A stretch of 64,000 bases of DNA from Brevibacillus reuszeri (GCF_001187725.1 NZ_LGIQ01000009.1:254180-318179); one strand, 5' to 3'; shown: positions 34,759-43,491, counted from the first letter of the stretch. Translations and numbers: made by a program. Notes: generated by a model from the letters alone, not told the origin.

Positions 34759-36699
34759 ATGATCATTAATGACCAACTACTTTTGTGGAATCACGCGTCT
34801 ATAAAGGTACTGGATGTACGCCACTCTGTTTTACGGGCAGGAGAAGCCGTACAGTCTTATAGGCTGCCTGCCAGCGTCTTTATGTTCGCCACTCGGGGAG
34901 AAGCATACATCAAGCTGGATGAAGCAAAGCATGTCGCAGGGCGATTTCAGATCGTTCACTGTGGCAAGGGAACCATGCTGGACATCTTTTTGGCAGAAGA
35001 GGAATTCGAGTACTACATGATTTTTTATAAAGCTTCGTTTCCGCTGACCCTCCAGCCTAAACTGGTCGCGCTTTTGAAGCAATACAATCCATTTCAGCTG
35101 CAATACCGTTTTTTGCCGATCGATCCGCTGTCCATTTGTCGGATCGTCAAGGACATGGAGCAGGAGTGGAGAGAGTTCCGCTATTTGGAGCGTTTCCAGG
35201 TTAAATCATTGTTTTATCAGTTCGTCTCTCTTGTTTTACAGCAAATACATAAGGAAGGTATCGAAATGATAGAACCGGACCTTGCCCTACAAGCCATGTT
35301 GTACATCGAGGAGCATTATGCAAAGCCGATTACGCTGGAGTCGTTAGCAGAAATTTTGAACTACAGCATCCCGCAGTTATCTGTGCTCTTCAAGAAAAAG
35401 ACGGGCTACAGCGTCATCGATTATGTCATACGGAAACGAATTGATTGTGCAAAGTCGTTGCTAACTCAGACTGATGCAACTGTAAAAGAAATTGCTGCGA
35501 GTGTAGGGTACAAGGATTCGTTTTATTTTGGGCGCCTATTTAAAAAGGGCGTTGGGGAATCCCCCGGACAATTTAGAAGACTTGAGCGCACAGAACGAAA
35601 AGCAGAGAATAGTCCTTCTGTTCCCATCAGATCGTCTATTGCCTTGGACCGACTCTGGCGATATATTAGTGATGATAATCATTATCAATACAAACATAAC
35701 AGAGAGGGACGAATACTGATGTTCAAACAATCCAAATCCGTCACAGTTGCTTACTTGATGCTCTGCTTAGCGCTGCTATTAAGTGCCTGCACTAGCCATG
35801 CTCCCAATTTGCAGGCACCGTCAGGGAAGCAGTCGTCTTCTGCAACGACTTCCGCACCACCAAGCTCTGCGCAAACAAAAACAAAAGTCATTTCAACGAT
35901 CAACGGTGATATCGAGATTCCGGATCATCCTAACCGCATCGTTGCTGATCAGTACTTGGGCAGTTTCATTGCTCTTGGAGTTATACCAATCGGTGCACCA
36001 GGCTTGCACAGACAGAATCCGTATTTGGCAGAAGCGCTCAAAGCGGTAGAGGATACGGGCGATGTAACTGGATCTTTGGAAAAAGTCGTCGAGCTGCAGC
36101 CGGATCTCATCGTAACAGGCGACACACAAAACAGATATGAGTCTTTATCAAAAATTGCTCCAACCATCTCTATTCCTTACGGCAATTTGAAAAATGCTCA
36201 TGAAGAACTGACCTATTTCGGCAAGCTCCTCGGAAGAGAAAAAGAAGCAGAAGCATGGCTTGCAGACTATGATCAACGGATTGCTGCAGCCAAAGAGAAG
36301 GTCAAAAAGGTCATACCGGAGAACGCAACCTTCTCCATTCTGGAATCGGCGGAGAAAAATACGTATGCCTATGGAGAAAATTTCGGACGCGGTGGACAAG
36401 CCGTGTATCAGGCACTCGGATTAAAACCGCCAGCTGCGGTAGCCAAAGACATTTTTGAAAAGCAGTGGGCAGAGCTATCTAATGAGCTTTTACCCAAATA
36501 CGCCGGAGACTATATCATCCTGACATCAAATGATCGTACCATTGAAGATCTCAAAGCAGATCCGATCTGGTCGACTTTTGATGCCGTGAAAAACAATCGT
36601 GTCTACATATGGAAAGAGGAGCGATCCTGGTACTACGACCCGATTGCAGTCCTGTCGCAGACTGAGGAGATCGCAGCTTGGTTGACAAAAGAACAATAA
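34759..36699 (+). CDS. AraC regulator reading in frame into a membrane-anchored siderophore-binding protein
   Basis: One unbroken frame of 646 codons. Residues 1-170 form an N-terminal sensor-like domain. Residues 175-277 form the AraC DNA-binding domain (ITLESLAEILNYSIPQLSVL and VKEIAASVGYKDSFYFGRLF). Residues 278-320 are a linker. From residue 321 comes a complete lipoprotein precursor. The linker DNA contains a perfect Fur box (codons 305-310) and a ribosome site, so the second part can clearly be made on its own from 35719. The missing stop codon of the AraC gene may mean the true protein is a fusion or just readthrough coding into a neighbour. No strong ribosome site precedes the first ATG. 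Confidence 0.75.
   Translation: MIINDQLLLWNHASIKVLDVRHSVLRAGEAVQSYRLPASVFMFATRGEAYIKLDEAKHVAGRFQIVHCGKGTMLDIFLAEEEFEYYMIFYKASFPLTLQPKLVALLKQYNPFQLQYRFLPIDPLSICRIVKDMEQEWREFRYLERFQVKSLFYQFVSLVLQQIHKEGIEMIEPDLALQAMLYIEEHYAKPITLESLAEILNYSIPQLSVLFKKKTGYSVIDYVIRKRIDCAKSLLTQTDATVKEIAASVGYKDSFYFGRLFKKGVGESPGQFRRLERTERKAENSPSVPIRSSIALDRLWRYISDDNHYQYKHNREGRILMFKQSKSVTVAYLMLCLALLLSACTSHAPNLQAPSGKQSSSATTSAPPSSAQTKTKVISTINGDIEIPDHPNRIVADQYLGSFIALGVIPIGAPGLHRQNPYLAEALKAVEDTGDVTGSLEKVVELQPDLIVTGDTQNRYESLSKIAPTISIPYGNLKNAHEELTYFGKLLGREKEAEAWLADYDQRIAAAKEKVKKVIPENATFSILESAEKNTYAYGENFGRGGQAVYQALGLKPPAAVAKDIFEKQWAELSNELLPKYAGDYIILTSNDRTIEDLKADPIWSTFDAVKNNRVYIWKEERSWYYDPIAVLSQTEEIAAWLTKEQ
35673..35687. promoter_or_regulatory. 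Perfect Fur box inside the fused reading frame
   Basis: TGATAATCATTATCA, the same perfect 7-1-7 site as at 34695. It lies 32 bases before the internal ATG of the lipoprotein, so it should control a promoter for that gene alone. Confidence 0.9.
35719..36699 (+). CDS. Ferric-siderophore ABC transporter substrate-binding lipoprotein
   Basis: A 326-residue receptor if started at ATG 35719, which has AGAGAGGGACG upstream. The signal peptide ends in the lipobox LSAC (Cys24), then an S/T/P-rich linker. Binding-protein features: VISTINGDIEIPDHPNRIVA, LEKVVELQPDLIVTGD, FGRGGQAVYQALGLKPP and VLSQTEEIAAWL at the end. It is related to the wrecked copy at 33205-33955 (same YGRGSQVIY/FGRGGQAVY block). It is probably iron-regulated through the Fur box immediately upstream. 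The same frame is open back into the AraC gene. Confidence 0.9.
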   Translation: MFKQSKSVTVAYLMLCLALLLSACTSHAPNLQAPSGKQSSSATTSAPPSSAQTKTKVISTINGDIEIPDHPNRIVADQYLGSFIALGVIPIGAPGLHRQNPYLAEALKAVEDTGDVTGSLEKVVELQPDLIVTGDTQNRYESLSKIAPTISIPYGNLKNAHEELTYFGKLLGREKEAEAWLADYDQRIAAAKEKVKKVIPENATFSILESAEKNTYAYGENFGRGGQAVYQALGLKPPAAVAKDIFEKQWAELSNELLPKYAGDYIILTSNDRTIEDLKADPIWSTFDAVKNNRVYIWKEERSWYYDPIAVLSQTEEIAAWLTKEQ

Positions 36700-36721
36700 A
36701 CTAATCGCCGCATGCACAAAA

Positions 36722-36744
36722 AAGGGCTGCCTTGGGCAACCCTT
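36722..36744. terminator. Bidirectional terminator between the binding-protein and yjdF genes
   Basis: AAGGGCTGCC (36722-36731) and GGCAACCCTT (36735-36744) pair with one mismatch around a 3-base loop. An A-run precedes it, and it overlaps the last codon of the yjdF gene. Confidence 0.7.
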
Positions 36745-37153
36745 ATCTTCCTCTGTGCTTTTCTTTTGCCTTCTGGACCTTCAGAAGGTATTTTTTCTCT
36801 TGAAGCAGTTCATCTTTTTTCTTATTCGTTGCTTTTCTTTCCTTTTTTCGTAAATCCAGATCTAGCTTCATAGCTTCTTGGGCAAACGTGGAGACGCCAG
36901 TCACCCGCACTTCCTTGGCAACCTGCCTAGCGAGTCGCTTCGGATTGATCTTATGGTGTGGCGCCTTCTTGATGTCGACCTGCTCCTTGCTGGATGACAG
37001 GAGAGCGAGCAATTGATGCTGAACAAAATCCATCACTTCCGCATCTTTTGGTTCAGGACCAAAGATAAATTGGGAAGCTCTTAATTTTGTCCCTTCCTGA
37101 AGCTCAACGACTCCTACCCAATACTGACCATTGAAAAATACGGTTAGTTTCAA
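36743..37153 (-). CDS. yjdF: YjdF family protein (DUF2992)
   Basis: A 136-residue protein from the TTG at 37153, preceded by AAAGGGGGCGG at ideal spacing. It starts with KLTVFFNGQYWVGVVE, the YjdF signature, and continues with a helical, very basic C-terminal half (HHKINPKRLARQVAKEV, then lysine-rich heptads). YjdF proteins are controlled in Bacillota by an RNA that senses azaaromatic compounds, and are thought to help cope with them. The protein's biochemical role is unknown. Confidence 0.85.
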   Translation of the reverse strand: MKLTVFFNGQYWVGVVELQEGTKLRASQFIFGPEPKDAEVMDFVQHQLLALLSSSKEQVDIKKAPHHKINPKRLARQVAKEVRVTGVSTFAQEAMKLDLDLRKKERKATNKKKDELLQEKKYLLKVQKAKEKHRGR

Positions 37154-37194
37154 ATTAACCGCCCCCTTTATTTGGATCGCGAATGATGGACATC

Positions 37195-37290
37195 CCAAGG
37201 GGGGAAGGTTACTGACAGGGGATACGTGTGCATCTCACCTGCGTCCGGACTACCAACCGGAGCTGTGTTTTTACATTCTATGTAAGATTA
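37195..37290 (-). ncRNA. Probable yjdF-motif riboswitch leader
   Basis: The 130-base leader of the yjdF gene is rich in pairing: on the minus strand CCGG-N8-CCGG (a short stem around 37259-37244), then GCAGGTGAGATGCAC, followed by a pyrimidine-rich tract before the ribosome site. A GGTGAGAT-type core and the location directly upstream of a DUF2992 gene fit the yjdF motif. I could not match the full covariance model by eye, so the class is inferred mainly from the gene it precedes. Confidence 0.5.
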
Positions 37291-37484
37291 TCTAATGATT
37301 CTGCATTCTTTGCAAGTGGGATGAAGTGCTGTTACTTATGGGGCCGAGCCTGATCCAGTCCATTTGTTTGATCACCAATAAAGGGCAAGCGTCTATACCG
37401 AAATGAGAAGTCGAACGTATTTATAGAGAAGGTGTAATAAAAAGGAAGTCTGTAAAGCTACAGCGGAGACAAGGAGGGTCAGAG

Positions 37485-38507
37485 ATGGCAATCCAGAAGC
37501 GAACGCCCTCGAAAAAGAAGCCGTATATCAATCATCAGGGATTCCAGAACATACCGATTACGCCTGGAAAAAAAGTAGCCTATTTTAAACAACCGGTAAA
37601 ACAGCGGGAAGTCGATGATAGCCCGCGACAACCTTTCGATCCATTATCTAAAAAAAATAGACAACAGAGTAAGCACCCGAGTAGGGACGGATGGAGAAAA
37701 TCACAAGCCCAAAAAGAAAAAAAGACCTCGTCGATTTATCCGATAGCGAAATATTCCCTTGCTGAGCCTGACTTTGTTGAGGGACAAAAGGGAAAAAGCG
37801 AGACACTACCCGAGCAGAATGAGCATCTCCCTTCCGCAGAAGGTGCCGAGTCAGTAGCGGTTGAAACTGAACCAGCGAAGCAAGCAACTGCACCCGTTAC
37901 TATGAAACAGGAAGCACCTATGTTGCAAAGCAAATCCTTTGTACAAACGAAGTCCAACAATCAGGTGATATTGGCTAACGTAGCTTACACGGACCAGGTA
38001 GACGCTTCCCTGATCCAGGTATCGGTACTTGAAGAAATTTGGGACGTAGATTGGGTCCAACCGTTTGAGGTGGTTTGGAACCAAGATTGGGAAGAGATTC
38101 AATCAGAAATCAAGATTCATGTTCAGGACGTCCGTCAGGATTATCAAAAAAAGATTGTGTGGATCAGAGGAGATTTGGAACTGACCGCAAAGGGTACGCT
38201 GGCCCAGGATCGAAAGCTTGTCTATGAAACACTTTGCTTTCCATTTACTTCCACTATTTTACATCCAGCTATATCAAAACGCAGCAAGGAAACGAAAGCA
38301 AGTGGAGAACATGAACCCGCTCCACTGAATGAAAAATGGATTGAGACAGGGGAGTGGAGAGCGATGCTTCTCTCAGATCCGTTTCATCATTTTTCATCGG
38401 GAGCAGGGGTATACAACGGGCTGGCTTCAATTAGCGGGCGCATATGGTGGTTTCGAAAACAGCTTATCCCCGTGCACATGATAAACCGAATGCAAGGTTC
38501 CTTATGA
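37485..38507 (+). CDS. Hypothetical, possibly spore-associated protein
   Basis: A 340-residue protein from ATG 37485 with ACAAGGAGGG upstream. The first about 120 residues are low-complexity and strongly basic (Lys, Gln, Ser, Pro). The remainder is folded-looking, with tryptophan-rich beta segments (EEIWDVDWVQPFEVVWNQDW). No signal peptide. A basic disordered head plus folded core is common among spore coat assembly proteins, and the neighbouring gene at 38817 also looks spore-related, but nothing here proves it. The family is not recognised. Confidence 0.6.
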   Translation: MAIQKRTPSKKKPYINHQGFQNIPITPGKKVAYFKQPVKQREVDDSPRQPFDPLSKKNRQQSKHPSRDGWRKSQAQKEKKTSSIYPIAKYSLAEPDFVEGQKGKSETLPEQNEHLPSAEGAESVAVETEPAKQATAPVTMKQEAPMLQSKSFVQTKSNNQVILANVAYTDQVDASLIQVSVLEEIWDVDWVQPFEVVWNQDWEEIQSEIKIHVQDVRQDYQKKIVWIRGDLELTAKGTLAQDRKLVYETLCFPFTSTILHPAISKRSKETKASGEHEPAPLNEKWIETGEWRAMLLSDPFHHFSSGAGVYNGLASISGRIWWFRKQLIPVHMINRMQGSL

Positions 38508-38816
38508 GGCTACAACAAAAGCTGTGATCATCAAACAAAGCGGCCGGTTGTTTTCTGCATAGGTAGCGGGATAAGGAACCAGTAAACAGCAAGAGCGACT
38601 CTAGCATTTTTGTCATTGCACAGGGGATGAATCTTGGCTGCTTCCGAACGGGATAAGCCTACATACTCCTGCTCGTTTTATCGAGACATTTTACATAGCT
38701 GGTCGCAAGAATAGGTGAAAAAAGGGCAGATAACGCTTGGCAATCGCCAATGCCATCTTCCTGCCAAGCCATATCATATAGAGAGGGATGGTAACTTTTA
38801 AGGAGGAAAATAAAAC
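38508..38816. other. Intergenic region with a possible sigma-K/E -10 box
   Basis: No gene was seen. CATATCATA at 38770-38778 fits the mother-cell -10 pattern CATA-N3-TA about 40 bases before the next gene. The matching -35 element is not obvious. Confidence 0.35.
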
Positions 38817-39641
38817 ATGGGGAAACATGACGACAGTGGTAAATTCAGAGTCGAATACTACTGTGATGGGAAGGATGACGACGACAAGCATCATCACAAG
38901 CATGACAAGGACGATCACAAGAAGCCGCCATCGAATTCTTGCAGCGTAGGGGATGTGCACGTATTCGGGACATCTTCAATCGAAACCATTTTTCCCAAAA
39001 CGATTAAAGTGCCAGTCACACTTGCAGAGACTTCCGTTGTTGTGTGCGTGGAAGCAAATATGAATCTGGAAAAACCCGCAACGGAAATCATTCGCGCATG
39101 GAAAAGCGCAATTATCGAGCAATGTGAGCTGGTACCTACCTTTAATCCGTATTCTGCAAAATTGTTCGTAAAGGGCTTCATTCGTAAAAATATTGAGTAT
39201 GCAACAGTTGACCATACCTCACCAAGCTCAGTATGCGGAGATATTCGGCACATGACTGCTTTCTTGCCCTTTGATTTTTGCACAGATATCACCTTTCCAC
39301 AGACAGGTCCGTCACTGCAGCTTTCACCAGATTTCTCGTCATCTGGAGCTCTGGCGAATCATTGTGGCAACGGAGCACAGATCAACACCGGACTGTTTAG
39401 CAATCGGCAGGTATATAACGAAAAGCCATTTTGCGAATTGATCTATACAGAATTCACTGAGCTGGATATCGGCAAAAATCTAAAAAATGTCTCCGGGTTC
39501 GTACAATCTTTTACATCTGTTCAGGAAAAAATTGTGCTTCGTATCGGACTCAAAATTTTGCAAAATCAACAAGTTCCTTTGCCTGTCATCTGTCCGACAC
39601 CTCCACCGCCTCCACCACCGAAATGCAATAAGAAATGGTGA
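38817..39641 (+). CDS. Probable spore-surface protein, CsxC / DUF3794-like
   Basis: A 274-residue protein. Residues 18-40 form an Asp/His/Lys-rich metal-binding-like tract (runs of DDDD and HHH). A cysteine-containing domain follows: ETIFPKTIKVPVTLAETSVV is the opening of DUF3794-like (SPOCS) domains used in spore coat proteins, and CELVPTFNPYSAKLFVKGFI continues it. The protein ends in a polyproline stretch before CNKKW. No signal peptide. TAAGGAGG precedes the ATG. Exosporium or coat location is inferred from similarity of pattern; confidence in the exact family is moderate. Confidence 0.65.
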   Translation: MGKHDDSGKFRVEYYCDGKDDDDKHHHKHDKDDHKKPPSNSCSVGDVHVFGTSSIETIFPKTIKVPVTLAETSVVVCVEANMNLEKPATEIIRAWKSAIIEQCELVPTFNPYSAKLFVKGFIRKNIEYATVDHTSPSSVCGDIRHMTAFLPFDFCTDITFPQTGPSLQLSPDFSSSGALANHCGNGAQINTGLFSNRQVYNEKPFCELIYTEFTELDIGKNLKNVSGFVQSFTSVQEKIVLRIGLKILQNQQVPLPVICPTPPPPPPPKCNKKW

Positions 39642-39735
39642 GGAGAGCTTCAGAATCCAGCAATGGAAACCTGGGTATCTGAGCTGGGCACCTAGAGAGA
39701 TGATGGATTGGGAAGGATTATGCTTAGTGATCGAC

Positions 39736-39775
39736 CAGACACTGACTACGATTGTTAGTGTCTGTTTCTTTTTCA
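39736..39775 (+). terminator. Terminator after the spore-surface gene
   Basis: CAGACACTGAC and GTTAGTGTCTG pair with one wobble around a 7-base loop, followed by TTTCTTTTT. Confidence 0.8.
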
Positions 39776-39914
39776 TCCCTTTCATGAAAAGAATCCTAGG
39801 AGATTGAAAAGTAAAGTATTTTGTATGCGTTGGAAATATGCGGTAAAATTTAAAGAAAACGAAAAACTGTCATGCAAACAATCCAGACTGCTACGATCAG
39901 AGGTGAAAACTCCT

Positions 39915-40289
39915 TTGTTAGACAAAAATATTCCTTATTATAACGTGATTATGAGGCGTCGTTCGGGTATAGCTGCTTCCTCTTTTTCCTTACCCTCGGG
40001 CTATACGTATGCTTGGTTTGAACCTGGTAACGAGAAGAAGTGGGCGGAGATTGAGACTTCCGTTGGCGAGTTTACAACAGTGGAACAAGCCCACCTTTAC
40101 TTTCGTGAACACTACCTGCCGTACGTAGATGAAGTAAATTATTTACATACGCAAACCTGGAGCTACAAAGCGATTGGGCTGTATATTCAGGCGGGCTTCG
40201 AAATCCTTGAAAATGAGAGCTTCAATGGTTATCAGAATGATTATGAAAAGGCAATGCCTTTCATAGAAATGAAATTGCGCAAAGGATGA
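39915..40289 (+). pseudogene. GNAT acetyltransferase with internal deletion
   Basis: From TTG 39915 (AGAGGTG upstream) the protein starts LDKNIPYYNVIMRRRSGI and SGYTYAWFEPGNEKKWAEIE, the standard N-terminus of a GNAT subgroup. It then jumps from YFREHYLPYVDEV straight to YLHTQTWSYKAIGLYIQAGF, the C-terminal motif. About 55-65 residues are absent, including the Q/R-x-x-G-x-G/A acetyl-CoA loop. The frame is kept, so a shortened 124-residue protein may still be made, but it cannot be a normal acetyltransferase. Confidence 0.7.
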
Positions 40290-40482
40290 AAATTGCTCGG
40301 GAATATATAAGAGATGAAAAAGCGTATATTTTATGACGAATAACTAATAACGTTCGCTTTATTTTGTGTTTCAAGCTGTTTAGTGTAAAAATTTACGGGG
40401 GTAATACTTTTTGCAATGACGAGTATGTCGGCAAAAACCGAATGATCGCATAACCGATGTAATAGTTGAAAGGAGAAAAAGG

Positions 40483-41253
40483 ATGAAAGAAATGATGGAT
40501 ATTCTTGCATTGACGCAGGAGAATATTTTTGATCAGCACATCTGTTGCTCCTTATCCGATAAAGACAATCAAAACGGGGTCACACTTAAAAAGCAGTGGC
40601 TACAGTGCCGAATGGAAGAAGGCCTGGTTTTTAAAAAGCTGGATGTTCGAGGAAAAGTTTTCATCGAGTATATACCAGCTGAATACGCGTGGGCGCCAAT
40701 CGAAGCTGCGAACTATTTGTTCATCAATTGCTTTTGGGTTGCAGGGAGATATAAAGGTCAGGGATATGGAGCGAGATTGCTAAACGAGTGCATGCAAGAT
40801 GCGAAAGAAAAACACGGCATCGTTGCTATCTCCAGTGCGAAGAAAAAACCGTACCTCACAGACAAGAGTTACTTTATCAAGAACGGCTTTCAGGTGTGTG
40901 ATACAGCCCCACCGTATTTTGAACTATTGGTTAAACGTTTTGACGATCAAGCTCCATACCCCACATTCAAAGCAACAGCAAAAAAAGCACGAATCGAGCA
41001 AACAGATGGGTTGGTAGTCATGTATACCGACCAATGTCCATTCACCGATTTTTACGCGAATCAAGAACTCGACGCCATTCAAAAAGAATTCCAAATCCCT
41101 GTCCAGCGGATCAAGCTAACTAGCAGAGAGGAAGCGCAAAATGCAGCCTCCCCGTTCACAACCTACACTGCTTACTGGAACGGAGAGTTTTTAACGCATG
41201 AGATTTTGAATCGGAAGAAGTTTGAGGCGTTCTTGAATAAGCGGAAGACGTAG
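40483..41253 (+). CDS. YoaP-like GNAT protein with thioredoxin-like C-terminal domain
   Basis: A 256-residue protein. The first about 150 residues form a GNAT fold with VAGRYKGQGYGARLLNECMQ as acetyl-CoA loop. The C-terminal about 100 residues match the YoaP domain: VVMYTDQCPFTDFYANQELD carries a lone Cys in a C-P-F context that recalls a thioredoxin-like site, and TTYTAYWNGEFLTHEILNRK closes it. GAAAGGAGAAAAAGG precedes the ATG. The acceptor is unknown. The gene stands alone. Confidence 0.85.
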   Translation: MKEMMDILALTQENIFDQHICCSLSDKDNQNGVTLKKQWLQCRMEEGLVFKKLDVRGKVFIEYIPAEYAWAPIEAANYLFINCFWVAGRYKGQGYGARLLNECMQDAKEKHGIVAISSAKKKPYLTDKSYFIKNGFQVCDTAPPYFELLVKRFDDQAPYPTFKATAKKARIEQTDGLVVMYTDQCPFTDFYANQELDAIQKEFQIPVQRIKLTSREEAQNAASPFTTYTAYWNGEFLTHEILNRKKFEAFLNKRKT

Positions 41254-41310
41254 GGAGTGAACACGGATTTGAGGATTTTTACCGTACACATGTGAAAGGA
41301 AGGAAAACAT

Positions 41311-41709
41311 ATGGGCGTAGCATATAACCTGACTTGCAAACGGTGCTCATATAATCAGAATGTATTTTTGGGAATCGGGTTCCGATACATGTATTTGACA
41401 GATATTTTGGAATGGTACGAAGAGCCCATAGGCAAGGAACGTCTTCGCGAATTCAGTAAGGACGAGATTACCAAGCATGTCTGTTATCACGGTCTTTATT
41501 TGTGTAATGAATGTAAATTCTTGTTAAATGCGGTATATTTGCATTTGGAATCGCATTCGGACATCTATACAAATCGCTACAATTGTCCTCGCTGCTCAGG
41601 AGTCATGCCTGCAAAGCCGATAGATGACGAGATTGAAGCAGTTGCCTTGGCTTGTCCAGATTGCGGCCATGCAAATCTGGTATGCCGGTCTTACATGGAC
41701 TGGGATTAG
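41311..41709 (+). CDS. Zinc-ribbon hypothetical protein
   Basis: A 132-residue protein with four Cys pairs: CKRC near the start, CNEC (about 68), CPRC (about 94) and CPDC (about 119). This could hold two zinc ions. The N-terminal part resembles small proteins encoded next to DUF4261 genes, but I do not recognise a named family. AAAGGAAGG precedes the ATG. It is followed after 42 bases by the 41752 gene, so a small operon is likely. Confidence 0.65.
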   Translation: MGVAYNLTCKRCSYNQNVFLGIGFRYMYLTDILEWYEEPIGKERLREFSKDEITKHVCYHGLYLCNECKFLLNAVYLHLESHSDIYTNRYNCPRCSGVMPAKPIDDEIEAVALACPDCGHANLVCRSYMDWD

Positions 41710-41751
41710 GAGAGCTCCACCAATTGGATCGGAAGAAAGGAAGTAAAAATA

Positions 41752-42408
41752 ATGAAAAATTGGCCAACAGCGTTTCTTGATCCTGAAAAATTGAAACAAC
41801 GTCTACTCGCTTGTAGTGCTCTCGACATCATTCTATGCTCAGAAGACTGGCTGCGCAGATTTCAGTTTTATCCTCATTGGGATGAGGGAGTAGCGATGGC
41901 GAGCATCAGCAACGGCGCTGGAGACGATATGTTTGTCCTATTCACTCCTGAAGGGGTACTGGTAAAAGGATTCGATCATGAATCAGAGATGAGTCCACAC
42001 GCTAGAGAAGATTTTGAGGTTTGGCCTGGCATTTACGAGCAGGTGCCTGCTTCATTGCTCTCCCACCTTGAAGACGAAGCATTTACCAAAGACGACGTTA
42101 CTTTTTGCTTATGGAGAGAACCGGGCGATACGGTGTGGAAAACAGGTGATATACATAATCCGCAGCAGCTTGATGATGGTTCTGGCTTTCTGCTGGGAAT
42201 GATTTATGATTTAGCTGAAGACTATGTCGAATGGGCAGAGGACTACTACGAAATGGAGCTTTCGCTTGATGCCGTTACACATATTTATCGTAGCCTCTTC
42301 ATGAGCGAAACAATCATTTTAGAATTAAATCCGGAACGAAATGTCGAGTCGGCCGTAAAAGAATTAGAAGAGATCGGTATTTTGGTTCAGCGACAAAGCC
42401 AAGGATGA
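41752..42408 (+). CDS. Acidic hypothetical protein
   Basis: A 218-residue, strongly acidic soluble protein. It looks like a single mixed alpha/beta domain (WLRRFQFYPHWDEGVAMASI near the start, then DDMFVLFTPEGVLVKGFDHE). The run of Trp, Asp and Glu is similar to proteins of the SMI1/SUKH-like or immunity class, but I cannot show homology. GGAAAGGAAG lies upstream of the ATG. It is probably co-transcribed with the zinc-ribbon gene before it and the DUF4261 gene after it. Confidence 0.6.
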   Translation: MKNWPTAFLDPEKLKQRLLACSALDIILCSEDWLRRFQFYPHWDEGVAMASISNGAGDDMFVLFTPEGVLVKGFDHESEMSPHAREDFEVWPGIYEQVPASLLSHLEDEAFTKDDVTFCLWREPGDTVWKTGDIHNPQQLDDGSGFLLGMIYDLAEDYVEWAEDYYEMELSLDAVTHIYRSLFMSETIILELNPERNVESAVKELEEIGILVQRQSQG

Positions 42409-42522
42409 GCGTTAGCGCGTTTTTGACTGGACAATAAAAGGATACAGCAAGAGCATGGTGATCCCTTGAAAAGTGGGGATGATCAATCGTTGCATGGATC
42501 ATATGAAATGGAGAGGGAAAAG

Positions 42523-43458
42523 ATGCCAAAAGGGTTATATTCTCAAGGGGTTGCCATTCTGCTTTCGAAGTCTGTAACGATTCAGCAAATCGCAGAAGCA
42601 CTTCAACAAAAGTTTGCTATCATGAATGTAAATGAATCATCCGAGCAATGGGTATTTAGCGGTCCCAGCTTGCTCATTCCGTTTCGCCCTGAAGACAACG
42701 GATATATTCAAGTTGATGTTGTAGACAGACAATGGCCGGATGAGATGGGAGATCCCGCCGGGGACACCATGCTGTTTGGCGCCTGGACGATGGGCTTTTT
42801 CGGACCTTTTACGTACCCGAATAATCTGGAACGTGCCGCACAGCAGGCGTGGGGGTACCCAGAGGGACGACAGGCTGCCGCTGAACATACCGCGTTTATC
42901 CGCGTCCGTTCCAGCTTTACGTTGGGGCAAACAGATGAGCAGGCTCCAGTTCTGCCCGAGGATTACGATCCATTTACAGAGCTTTTGGCTTTGAATTCGG
43001 TATCGGAGACGCTTCTTCAAATGCCGGAATCACTTTGCTATTTTAATCCTAATGGAGAGTCGCTCGCTTCTGCTGACACGATGCAGGAGATGAAACAACG
43101 CTTCGAAGAAATAGAGCTGCCTCCGCTGGAGCTATGGTCCAATGTGCGCCTGTTCAATTTACCAGAAGACTGGCTCATGATGGATACTGTTGGTATGCTT
43201 CAATTAGATGCAATCGATCATGAGGCGATTTTCCATGGTCAAATGTATGATCCGAATGAGGTAGCCAGTTTTCTCAGAAATATCGCGAATTATGTGTATG
43301 AGAATGGACCCGTGATTAAAGACGGTGATACTACAGACGGTCCGGGTGAGATTTACTGGAAGGGTGTCTTGCTGGATGAAAGCTTGACGAATCCACCGCG
43401 TCAAGTCATCAGGTGGTATCCACTGGACGAAAAGGAAAAACCTGCAGGCTTGGAGTAA
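42523..43458 (+). CDS. DUF4261 domain protein
   Basis: A 311-residue protein from ATG 42523, which has GAGAGGG upstream; a TTG at 42466 is in frame but lacks a ribosome site. It begins QGVAILLSKSVTIQQIAEAL and includes GDTMLFGAWTMGFFGPFTYP, which fits the large DUF4261 family of predicted cytoplasmic proteins of unknown function. It lies just before the pspA-like gene (34 bases), so it may belong to the same transcription unit. Confidence 0.7.
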   Translation: MPKGLYSQGVAILLSKSVTIQQIAEALQQKFAIMNVNESSEQWVFSGPSLLIPFRPEDNGYIQVDVVDRQWPDEMGDPAGDTMLFGAWTMGFFGPFTYPNNLERAAQQAWGYPEGRQAAAEHTAFIRVRSSFTLGQTDEQAPVLPEDYDPFTELLALNSVSETLLQMPESLCYFNPNGESLASADTMQEMKQRFEEIELPPLELWSNVRLFNLPEDWLMMDTVGMLQLDAIDHEAIFHGQMYDPNEVASFLRNIANYVYENGPVIKDGDTTDGPGEIYWKGVLLDESLTNPPRQVIRWYPLDEKEKPAGLE

Positions 43459-43491
43459 GCAAGAATCATAGGTAAATCAAAGGAGGTTATC

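Noticed and set aside
38880..38895. CRISPR-like or short tandem repeat in the GATGACGACGACAAG/CATCATCACAAG stretch
   Set aside because: It is simple codon repetition for Asp and His inside a coding region.
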